Of a stretch of 16,667 nt of DNA, positions 1 through 5,939 are shown one piece after another. Each line of letters begins with the position of its first letter. Position 1 is the first letter of the stretch. Both the position numbers and the translations under genes were made by a program. Source of the stretch: Streptomyces griseus subsp. griseus (GTDB lineage Bacteria > Actinomycetota > Actinomycetes > Streptomycetales > Streptomycetaceae); contig NZ_JOJE01000071.1 in NCBI RefSeq assembly GCF_000720255.1, positions 1-16,667 on the forward strand, given 5' to 3'. The notes beneath the pieces were generated by a model that had not been told where the DNA came from, did no database searches, and saw nothing but the letters and a program-made list of their open reading frames with translations.

Positions 1-135
1 TAGACGTCTCCGCCGTTGAGGTTGGCGAAGTGGGGGGCGGGGACGATGAAGCCGGCCTCGGCCAGGGGGCGGATGATCGCCAGTGACTTCTGCGGGCTGG
101 GTCGGACTGTGCCGAGGCGGACGGGCCGAGGGACT
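1..135 (-). other. possible minus-strand coding segment running off the left edge
   Basis: Read on the minus strand, this stretch is open with good GC3 bias and gives a plausible protein segment containing SLAIIRPLAEAGFIVPAPHF close to the window edge. A second minus frame just upstream (about 110-170) also looks coding (VLFPVESLGP), so the gene may carry a frameshift or the two frames may be coincidental. No family is recognised with confidence. Its promoter side would face the GDSL hydrolase gene, so the two may be divergent. Only the sequence beyond the left edge can settle it. Confidence 0.25.
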
Positions 136-213
136 CCACCGGGAACAGAACCTGCCCCTGGCCGCCCACCTGCGCTGACCGAGCCGACCGTGCCCGTTCC
201 TGGGAGGAACGCC

Positions 214-1086
214 ATGAAGAACGTACGGATACGGACACTCATCACCACCGCACTGGTCATCACCTTGACGAGCCTCGGCGTCAGTGCCGCCTCGGCGGCC
301 GACAGCGCCGCGGCGAGCTGCACCGGCGCCCCGCGCGCAGGGGCCCCGGTTGAACGAGCGACGGCCGCACCGGTCACCGTGTGGCTGGCCGGAGACTCGA
401 CCATGGCCAACCCTGGCGCCGGGCGCTGCCCGGTCGGCTGGGGCAGCCAGTTCGACGCCCTGTTCAACACCGACGTGACCGTCAGGAACCAGGCCGTGGG
501 AGGCCGCAGCATCCAGACCTGGCTGTACGAGGGGAACGTGAGCAGCGCCAAGGGGTCGGACGGCGAGTGCCGCCTCACGTCCAGCACGTACTCCTCACGC
601 TGGCAGGCGATGCTGAACACGAGCACCGGGATGAAGGCAGGCGACTACCTGTTCATCCAGTTCGGGATCAACGACTCGTCCTCGACCTGCCCTCGGCACG
701 TCGGCTCGACCCGGTACCGGCAGCTGATGACCATGATGGTGCAGGCCGCTCTCGCCCGCGGGGCGCATCCGGTGCTGCTCACCCCGGTGGCGGCCATCAC
801 CTGTTCCGGCGGTACGGCGACGAAGAACCGCGGCTTCGTCAACGAGACCTTCGCCGTCGGATCCGCGACCGGAGCGGCGGTCGTCGATCTGCAGTCGCTG
901 AGTGTCTCGCTCTACAACAGCCTGCGTTTTTGCCCGAACAACGGCGACTATGGATCAGGCCCTGTCGGTGCCTTCTTCTGCAACGACCACACCCACTTCG
1001 AGACCTATGGCGCGCAGCGGATCGCCGGGCTCGTCGCCGGCGACGTGCGCCGGCAAAACCTCTCGCTGGCCGCGTATCTCCACTGA
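214..1086 (+). CDS. secreted SGNH/GDSL hydrolase, rhamnogalacturonan acetylesterase-like
   Basis: A 290-residue secreted esterase, probably removing acetyl groups from plant cell-wall pectin or a similar polysaccharide. Residues 1-29 are a Sec signal peptide: basic start (KNVRIR), hydrophobic core, ASA/AD cleavage site. All four SGNH blocks are visible: GDS at 60-62 (nucleophile Ser62), GGRS at 96-99 (oxyanion Gly), GIND at 151-154 (Asn153), and D258-H259-T260-H261 supplying catalytic Asp and His. The spacing and the DHTHFETYGA block resemble the rhamnogalacturonan acetylesterase group (CE12 type). Several cysteines suggest disulfides. Start: the frame is open back to position 16, but ATG 214 has GGGAGGA at 202-208 just upstream and begins the signal peptide, so it is preferred. 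The gene stands alone. Substrate is inferred from family only; another carbohydrate esterase is possible. Confidence 0.85.
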   Translation: MKNVRIRTLITTALVITLTSLGVSAASAADSAAASCTGAPRAGAPVERATAAPVTVWLAGDSTMANPGAGRCPVGWGSQFDALFNTDVTVRNQAVGGRSIQTWLYEGNVSSAKGSDGECRLTSSTYSSRWQAMLNTSTGMKAGDYLFIQFGINDSSSTCPRHVGSTRYRQLMTMMVQAALARGAHPVLLTPVAAITCSGGTATKNRGFVNETFAVGSATGAAVVDLQSLSVSLYNSLRFCPNNGDYGSGPVGAFFCNDHTHFETYGAQRIAGLVAGDVRRQNLSLAAYLH

Positions 1087-1150
1087 GAAGGTGTTACGCG
1101 AGTGTGGCTGCTGGCATGGCTCATGGGTTGTTGCCCTGCTGTTCCATCCG

Positions 1151-1203
1151 GCGAGGGCGAGGGCGAGGGCGAGGGCGAGGGCGAGGGCGAGGGCGAGGGC
1201 GAG
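1151..1203. repeat. hexanucleotide microsatellite (GCGAGG)n
   Basis: 53 bases of uninterrupted GCGAGG tandem repeat, nearly nine copies. On the minus strand it encodes alternating Ala-Leu inside the transposase tail remnant, so it arose by expansion of a coding HELALA segment. On the plus strand it would read Gly-Glu repeats, which I regard as meaningless. Confidence 0.95.
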
Positions 1204-1218
1204 CTCGTGCAAGGTGGC

Positions 1219-1250
1219 GACGGCTTGGACGGCTTGGACGGCTTGGACGG
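1219..1250. repeat. 9-base tandem repeat (GACGGCTTG)n
   Basis: 32 bases, about 3.5 perfect copies of GACGGCTTG, 15 bases from the hexamer microsatellite. On the minus strand it encodes repeated Ala-Val-Gln within the same transposase remnant. Confidence 0.95.
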
Positions 1251-1426
1251 CCGGGTGAAGGCCGTCTCCTTGTCTGACGACAGCCGCGAAAGATCTTCCC
1301 GTTCTCCATCCGGGCGAAGGTGTGCTCGCCGCGTGCTCGCACACGCCGGTGCGGCGTTGTCCTCCTCCTGACCGCGAGGGAGGGGCCGTCCGGCACAACA
1401 CTCGCCGAGGTTGGGCTCAACCCGCT

Positions 1427-2092
1427 CTACGGATGTGGTCGGGCCACATGTAGGGGGGCGTCATCGCCGATCACGATGCCGAAGACGTCGTCCGTTTCAG
1501 CTGCGTACCTCTTCGGCGCGTACGGTCCGGGTCTGTGGCGGGATGCTGGGTGCGCCGATTGTGTGGTCCAGGTCAGCCCGTCGAGGATGTGCAGCCGGTC
1601 GGGGAGGATTCGCTGGATGAAGGCACGGGTGACGAAAGGGGAGCGGTTGCTGGAGCCGTCGAAGTGGTCGCCCACGGCGTAGTCGGTGGGTACTGCGGGT
1701 TGAGGGGCGTTGCGCGCATGCTCAGCCACGTGTCGGGGCTGTCACCGCTCCGCCGGCACACGGCCCATCCGTCGGCGCCGGGGTGATCCAGCCGGCGGCG
1801 CCCCTCCAGCTCGACGACGAGCATGGCGTGCGTTGCCGGAAGGACCGTGCTGGAGCCTGTCCGGGCTCGGCCGGAGACGGCGGTGAAGCGGTAGCCCAGG
1901 GCCTCCAGGGCGGCGGTGAGGAGAGTCACGTGCTCGTACCGCGCCCCCGGTGCAACAGCTTGTCCTGGAGGGTTGCCAGGTCCAGCGCCACGTGGGCCGT
2001 GCAGGATGGCGTCGAGGTTCTCCCAGCCCAGGGAGAGGACGTGCGCCCGCTGCAGGGTACGCAGGGCGCCCAGGCTCGGTGCGGTTGCGCAG
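1427..2092 (-). pseudogene. nat: broken arylamine N-acetyltransferase (nat)
   Basis: Four minus-strand pieces in changing frames line up in the right order with arylamine N-acetyltransferase, which moves acetyl from acetyl-CoA to arylamines and hydrazines through a Cys-His-Asp triad. Piece 1 (about 2072-2000): LGALRTLQRAHVLSLGWENL, equivalent to the family's L--LH-AH---IPFENLD. Piece 2 (about 1998-1942): HVALDLATLQDKLLHRGRG. Piece 3 (about 1940-1735): YEHVTLLTAALEALGYRF, then THAMLVVELEGRRRLD with the triad-type His. Piece 4 (about 1710-1430): DYAVGDHFDGSSNRSPFVTR and a FGIVIGDD tail. The family's RGG-x-C-x-E-N segment is missing: RGRG is followed at once by YEH in another frame, so the catalytic Cys codon is gone. 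At least three frameshifts make this clearly non-functional. It is flanked on both sides by transposase remnants. Confidence 0.6.
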
Positions 2093-2310
2093 GCGACGAA
2101 GGGCCCGAGAGCCGGAGGAGGACGCGTCCGCGCTTGCGCGGTGCAGGCGATGTGGACGATGGCCTCCAGGATCTGCCGTTCGCTGCGGGGGCGGCCGCCG
2201 GTGTGTGACGGGCGGGCAGCACTGCGGAGGAGGGTCTGCCAGGCGTCGTCGCTGATCCGCGGTTGCCACCGGCATTTCGCCGGCCAGTGGCCTGAACGCT
2301 CCGCTCATAC
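2092..2310 (-). pseudogene. N-terminal remnant of an IS5/DUF4096-type transposase
   Basis: A minus-strand frame open from a stop near 2305 encodes PRISDDAWQTLLRSAARPSH followed by TGGRPRSERQILEAIVHIAC and then PPPALGP. This is the typical N-terminal insertion-element protein domain (ISDD-W--L-P, GGRPR, -R-ILEAI-HIARTG, LPPAFGP). It stops about 70 residues in, where the nat-like sequence takes over in an adjacent frame. It has no recognisable ATG or GTG start in frame after the stop codon. It appears to belong to a different transposase subgroup from the C-terminal remnant at 1120-1420, so the two are probably not halves of one element. Confidence 0.5.
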
Positions 2311-2325
2311 GGCTGATGTGTCAAT

Positions 2326-2442
2326 CCCTGCCGTTAGGGACTACCGGCTACGCATGTGCGCAGCTGCGTAAAAACTTGGACCGAAACCCCTGCTGTGAGG
2401 GATTCTGATCGTCTCCCTGGGAATTTCCCCTCTCGGTAGGGA
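2326..2442. repeat. three CCCT-N6-AGGGA inverted-repeat sites
   Basis: Three sites share the same dyad: CCCTGCCGTTAGGGA at 2326-2340, CCCTGCTGTGAGGGA at 2388-2402 and CCCTCTCGGTAGGGA at 2428-2442. Start-to-start distances are 62 and 40 bases. The 4-base arms and 6-base spacer are kept while the spacer sequence changes, as expected for a dimeric regulator's operator or a small repeated hairpin. The first two also share GC-GT in the spacer. No known regulator is assigned. Confidence 0.5.
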
Positions 2443-2514
2443 ATGGTCGAGCGTTGCCCCCGGTTTACTATTCGGCGCTGGCACGGCTTAACGGAATGGG
2501 CTGCATCAGCGTTG

Positions 2515-2551
2515 CCGGACTCTCCTGGGGGTGGTTCCCCAGGGAGTCCGG
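2515..2551. promoter_or_regulatory. long hairpin in the leader region
   Basis: An arm at 2515-2530 pairs with 2537-2551 around a 6-base loop (GTGGTT). All 15 bases of the second arm pair, with a single bulged T in the first arm. No T-run follows on the plus strand. It lies about 320 bases before the start of the small membrane protein gene. It could be an attenuator, a factor-independent terminator for transcription leaving the remnant region, or an old element end. Confidence 0.55.
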
Positions 2552-2867
2552 TGTTGAGCTGCGCGAACACTTGTCTCGTCCAGGGGTGCCCGTCGCTTGC
2601 GGTGATTGGGTGCGGCAGCAGCGCAGCCTCAAGGGCGAGTCTTCCGTAGTACGGGTGAGCAACCGTCAGGACTCTCAACCCTGCAACTCTTGTTATATGC
2701 AGCTGGATTACTGTTCCTCAGCGTGCATGCCGTACTCTCTTGCGCTGAGCCGATAGTGGATCTCTCCAGATCGCCTCTCGTTTTGATGCAGCCATTCCGT
2801 TTATGCGGTACGGGCTTCGGACCTAAACCAGCCGAAGTTCTCCGTGTCAGAAGTGGAGGGTGTCGCG

Positions 2868-3143
2868 ATGAATGCGAACCTCACGATCTTGCTCATCTGC
2901 CTCGCGGTCTTGGCCGCGGCCTGCTATGCCATGCGGCGCCTGTCCAGCACGCCCGCGCGGGTTGTCGCCGTCATCTTCGCTCTGGCCACGCTGGTCGGTG
3001 CCCTCAAGCCGATCGTCGCGCTGCTGAGTGAGCCGCTGCGAGCACCGGCCGAGACGGTTGCTCCCTCCATGCCGATCACGGCGGGTGCCGAACAGAACGT
3101 GAGGCTGACGACCACGGCCCCGTCCACCGCCAGCGGTCTGTGA
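2868..3143 (+). CDS. small two-TM membrane protein
   Basis: A 91-residue protein of unknown function with two predicted membrane helices, about 4-22 (NLTILLICLAVLAAACYAM) and 32-53 (starting VVAVIFALATLVGALKP), and a polar, Thr/Ala/Pro-rich tail (55-91). The short linker between helices holds MRRL and an Arg, so by the positive-inside rule the loop is probably cytoplasmic and both ends outside. Start: a GTG at 2844 is in frame, but ATG 2868 has GGAGGG at 2855-2860 with 7-base spacing, so it is chosen. Its stop overlaps the GTG start of the next gene by four bases (GTGA), which implies co-transcription and translational coupling with the Crp-like regulator. No family is recognised. Confidence 0.75.
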   Translation: MNANLTILLICLAVLAAACYAMRRLSSTPARVVAVIFALATLVGALKPIVALLSEPLRAPAETVAPSMPITAGAEQNVRLTTTAPSTASGL

Positions 3144-3940
3144 CGGCGGCAGTCGGCGTCGAGGAGACGCCTTCTCAGCATGCCGGTCGACCACCGATAT
3201 TCCGTGATGTGCGAAGTCGTAGCGCATACCGGACGGTGGTAGCCCTCTTCGAGGACTACGCGTTGTCGGAAGAGACGCTCATGGCCATCGCCCACCGCAC
3301 TGTGGTGCGGAGCGGCAAGCGGGACAAGATGTGGGCCACCCGGCCGGCCAATGTCCATTTCCTGCATAGGGGTTGTGTACGGGAAGACTTCCCGAACGGC
3401 GCGACGCGACTCTGGGGCCCGGGCATGGTGCTCGGGGACTGGACTGCAGAAGTTGAGATCTCTGAAGCGCCGCTCGTAACCACCTTGTCGGCCTGCGGAG
3501 GCACGAGGCTGTCCATCACCGTGAGAGATGTACGGATGGTCGCCGCGGAGCATCCCGACTTCCTCCTGGCCCTCGCGCAGATGACCGCCCGTCGTCTGCG
3601 GGCGGCAGAGACGGTGTACGGCGTCAGCCGACGGCCCCCTGTGCCGCGGGTGGCTCAACTCCTGTTGTATCTCTCTGAGACCAGCGACGACTGGCTCCGT
3701 ATGCCTGACGAGGGTGGAAGCGTGGTGATGCGGCACTACCCGAACGGCATCGTCGAAGGCCCGACCCAGGCCGACATGGCAGATGCCCTGGGGCTTGGCC
3801 TGGCAACAGTGGAGAACGCCCTTGCTGCTCTTCGGGATCGCGGCGTTCTGTTCAAGCAGGAACCAGGAAGCCGTCGTATCAATCGTCTCTACGAGATCGC
3901 CGATGCCGATCTCCTTCGAGTAGTAGCTCACGGAGGGTGA
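3140..3940 (+). CDS. Crp/Fnr-family transcriptional regulator
   Basis: A 266-residue DNA-binding regulator. Residues about 45-140 fit the cyclic-nucleotide-binding beta-roll (VHFLHRGCVRED, LWGPGMVLGDW), 135-165 the long dimer helix (FLLALAQMTARRLRAAETVY), and 170-250 a Crp-type winged helix-turn-helix. Its turn-helix core is TQADMADALGLGLATVENAL (209-228), followed by LRDRGVLFKQ. The usual cAMP-contacting GE-----R-A pattern is not evident, so the ligand is probably not cAMP or there is none. Start GTG 3140 overlaps the previous stop (GTGA), so translation is coupled to the small membrane protein. A strong hairpin follows two bases after the stop. Many streptomycetes carry multiple such regulators; targets are unknown. 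The CCCT-N6-AGGGA sites upstream of the operon are candidate operators for autoregulation, which is inference. Confidence 0.85.
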   Translation: MTAAVGVEETPSQHAGRPPIFRDVRSRSAYRTVVALFEDYALSEETLMAIAHRTVVRSGKRDKMWATRPANVHFLHRGCVREDFPNGATRLWGPGMVLGDWTAEVEISEAPLVTTLSACGGTRLSITVRDVRMVAAEHPDFLLALAQMTARRLRAAETVYGVSRRPPVPRVAQLLLYLSETSDDWLRMPDEGGSVVMRHYPNGIVEGPTQADMADALGLGLATVENALAALRDRGVLFKQEPGSRRINRLYEIADADLLRVVAHGG

Positions 3941-3941
3941 C

Positions 3942-3987
3942 CGCAGCCGAAGGCCCGCACCGTTGAAGGTGCGGGCCTTCGGCTGCG
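3942..3987 (+). terminator. perfect 20-bp stem hairpin terminator
   Basis: Bases 3942-3961 pair perfectly with 3968-3987 around the loop GTTGAA. It begins two bases after the stop of the Crp-like regulator. There is no T-run, which is common for terminators in high-GC actinobacteria. The symmetric stem would work in both directions. Confidence 0.85.
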
Positions 3988-4030
3988 AGTAGACCGCCCG
4001 ACATCAGCAGCCTGGTCGTCTCCATCCAGT

Positions 4031-4400
4031 GTGAGCAAGGAGGAGGTCATCCGGCGGCTGCCGGCCCATCATGCCGAGCAGACGAGACGGGCCGCCGCTC
4101 GCACCGCACCCGCCGCTGCCCCTGGCTGCTCGGCCGAGTCGTTGAACGTGCTGTTCGGGACGGTCCGCTGATGACCATGATGCTGGAGATGAGGAGGTGG
4201 GGCCGACTGGCCGCCGAGCCCTCCGCCCCGGCCTGCGACAGCAACGGCCGCAGTTCGGCTTGGCCTGCTGCTGGACTGGCTGGCAGATGAGCCCGACGCC
4301 ACCTGGCAGGAACGGCTGGCCAGTGGCGCCGACGACGGCGCCAACTGGCGGGAGATCCAACTGCGTTGGATGCGTAGCCCGGACGCGAAATCCCCTGGCA
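4031..4400 (+). pseudogene. integrase-like remnant, frameshifted
   Basis: Plus-strand frames give short coding-looking pieces: VSKEEVIRRLPAHHAEQTRR from GTG 4031, ending at TGA 4169-4171; MTMMLEMRRWGRLAAEP from the overlapping ATG 4171; and, in another frame, LLLDWLADEPDATWQERLAS followed by GADDGANWREIQLRWM (about 4264-4378). The last piece resembles the N-terminal region of large actinobacterial site-specific integrases (LDWL-DQPG-TWQ-RWLASGAD). No catalytic Arg-His-Tyr region follows. The sequence runs into a nine-C homopolymer at 4426-4434 and then unrelated material. A truncated, frameshifted remnant is the best reading; the family call is tentative. Confidence 0.4.
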
Positions 4401-4461
4401 CCAGGAGTCCTTCTTCCGGTCGGCGCCCCCCCCCGCTCGTTGCGCCGACCTCGTCCGGCCT

Positions 4462-4690
4462 TCACTGCTCTGGTTGATCGCCTCGGCGCTTCGCAGCAGC
4501 GCGCTCGGGCCACCACTGGTTGAGGTGGTCGGCGACCGGTGCGGCGAAGTCGCCAGTGGTGGCCAGGCTGATACCGACATCTTCGGCCATTTTCGGCCCT
4601 GGCTCGCTTGGACCCCGTGCTGTCTCCGGCGAGGACGAGGGTGATCTTCCAGGAGACGCTTTGCGTATTTGCGGCGGACCTTGCTCTGGG
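4462..4690 (-). pseudogene. BRCT-domain C-terminal remnant
   Basis: A minus-strand frame reads SWKITLVLAGDSTGSKRARA (about 4640-4580), closely matching the BRCT pattern VSKKT-LVLAGDSTGSKRAKAEKLG. After a one- or two-base slip the match continues in a second frame as KMAEDVGISLATTGDFAAPV followed by ADHLNQ (about 4590-4520). This is the protein-protein or DNA-end binding domain seen at the C-terminus of some exonucleases and of NAD-dependent DNA ligase. The expected upstream catalytic domain is not recognisable in 4690-5030. A broken tail of a larger gene is the simplest reading. Confidence 0.5.
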
Positions 4691-5039
4691 CAGAAATCTC
4701 GATGGTCCCTGGGCGCCGTCCAGGGACGGCGGATGTCGTGGAGTCCGCAGTGGACTGCGGGTACGGCGCTGACGCGCAACGTGTGGCGCTGACCTCGCCG
4801 TGCGGTGATGTCATGGTCGAGCGCAGCAGGTCGGGACGGCGCCGGCCGGGCCGACACGACGCTGCACCGCCTTGATGCTGGTGCAATCCCGCCGATCGGG
4901 ACGGCCGGATTGCGGACCGTCTCGAACCAGCAGCAAGGTCACCTCGGACAGCTCGTGCGCAGAACCGTGGCCAAGTAAATGCCGGTCCGCGCGCGCCCGC
5001 AGTCACGCCGTTGTGGGGGAGTGCATCAGGGGAACTGCG
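4690..5039. other. no intact gene; probable degraded coding sequence
   Basis: About 350 bases between the BRCT remnant and the end of the DUF4328 gene. Several minus-strand frames show short stretches with coding-like GC3, for example LLGHGSAHELSEVTLLLVRD near 4975-4916, but none joins into a recognisable domain. It may be the decayed upstream part of the BRCT-containing gene. Confidence 0.4.
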
Positions 5040-5642
5040 TCACGCCTGGGCCGGAGGTGCGACCTGGACGGTGGCGCCGAGCGCGGCTTGCTGCAGCGCC
5101 GTTACGCGCTCGATTACGAGCCCCAGCATCACGGCCGCCGCGATCATGAACGCCTGCGCCATGACAAGGAAGGTCATCGACCCCGGGGCCACCCGGCCCC
5201 CCGCCACGAGCACTGCCACGTGCGCGATCCAGGCGATCCACCACAGGTTCACCAGTGTCGTGTCTCGCTTGTGCTCCCATGACGCGGAACTCGCGCGCCC
5301 GATGTCGAGGACGAACTGGCGCGGAACGAAGAAGTTGACCACCGGAATGAACCAGGCCCCAATCGTCCAGCCCCGGCTCGGCAGCGAGACCCCGGGGGAC
5401 AGCGCCTGTGCGTTGCCCCGGGACCGGGCGAGCCACACGAGGAACAACGCGATCGCAAGCGCCATCAGGTAGGCGAAGATCATGGAGACGATGCCCGACT
5501 TGTGCAGGGACGCCCCCGTGGGGTGCAGGTAGTGGTCCCGGACGGCCGCCGCGCGGAATGCATCGGCCACGGCGGCCACCGCTATCGCCGCCTGCGCACA
5601 GCGGGCAACCGTCCAGGAAGCTTTGCGGGGGGTGCTCGTCAT
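5040..5642 (-). CDS. DUF4328-domain membrane protein
   Basis: A 200-residue integral membrane protein with about four to five hydrophobic segments: 14-33, 50-71, 94-110, 131-149 and 155-177. The block GWTIGAWFIPVVNFFVPRQF (91-110) followed by VLDIGRASS is the signature of DUF4328 (Pfam PF14219), an actinobacterial membrane domain of unknown function with typical length near 200. The start is ATG at 5642. The preceding AGGCCGAAG is only a weak ribosome-binding site, and GTG alternatives upstream are in other frames. It is transcribed away from the decarboxylase gene, so the two share the roughly 300-base region between them. No function beyond membrane location can be claimed. Confidence 0.85.
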   Translation of the reverse strand: MTSTPRKASWTVARCAQAAIAVAAVADAFRAAAVRDHYLHPTGASLHKSGIVSMIFAYLMALAIALFLVWLARSRGNAQALSPGVSLPSRGWTIGAWFIPVVNFFVPRQFVLDIGRASSASWEHKRDTTLVNLWWIAWIAHVAVLVAGGRVAPGSMTFLVMAQAFMIAAAVMLGLVIERVTALQQAALGATVQVAPPAQA

Positions 5643-5939
5643 CGTCTTCGGCCTGTCTTGGGGGCGTGTGTCGCCGCAGCGGACGCTGGGGTGGAGTGAG
5701 CATAGATCTACTCCCCGCTCGTGCGTACGGCTTCGGCTGGGGCCCCAGGCCGGTCCGGGTGATCTTGCCCAAGGCGACCTCGAGAACGATCAGCCCCAGT
5801 GGGCCTCACCGGCATGTCAAGGAGCGGCCCGTGCTGTGCCCCGATGGGATGGTTTGGCGGGCCGTCGGCCGATCGCGCGTGCGGAGTCGGCGAACACTGG
5901 TCGGGGGGTGGCGCGGGCCATCTGGGAAAGAGGGACAGC
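5643..5939. promoter_or_regulatory. divergent promoter region
   Basis: 297 bases between the divergent DUF4328 and decarboxylase starts must hold both promoters. The decarboxylase frame is open back to 5799 but that stretch is low in family similarity and precedes the ribosome-binding site. No clear -35/-10 pair or operator was recognised. Confidence 0.5.

Larger units (their letters stand above)
1120..1420 (-). pseudogene. C-terminal remnant of an IS5-type transposase carrying microsatellite expansions
   Basis: On the minus strand, one frame (about 1290-1400) reads RRVRARGEHTFARMENGKIF, matching the conserved end of IS5-group DDE transposases (EH-FARMK-WKILRDCR). The match then jumps to another frame, which reads QGDGLHPAVQAV...ATLHELALAL, matching the usual GDGVHHAMLGIARLHNLALAG ending. 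So at least one frameshift separates the two halves. Inside the second half, a 9-base unit and a 6-base unit are repeated many times and encode (AVQ)n and (AL)n. Nothing corresponding to the N-terminal half of this transposase lies upstream; a nat remnant occupies that place. The element is dead. Family assignment rests on remembered motifs. Confidence 0.6.
2310..2843. other. non-coding stretch upstream of the membrane protein/regulator operon
   Basis: About 530 bases with lower GC than the surroundings and no frame showing GC3 bias. Frames that cross it have no recognisable domains. It holds three copies of an inverted repeat at 2326-2442 and a long hairpin at 2515-2551, both listed separately. 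It probably contains the promoter of the operon starting at 2868, but I could not place a convincing -35/-10 pair. Confidence 0.6.

Noticed and set aside
16..213. N-terminal extension of the GDSL hydrolase frame
   Set aside because: It is Pro/Arg-rich without family similarity, and ATG 214 has a good ribosome-binding site followed by a clear signal peptide.
1151..1250. Tandem repeats considered as a CRISPR array
   Set aside because: Units of 6 and 9 bases with no spacers are microsatellites, and no cas genes are present.
1102..1371. Plus-strand frame with Gly-Glu repeats
   Set aside because: The repeats are the plus-strand reading of a microsatellite; the minus strand carries the transposase similarity.
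1120..2310. One single interrupted transposase
   Set aside because: The N-terminal and C-terminal motifs appear to come from different IS5-related subgroups, so I did not merge them.
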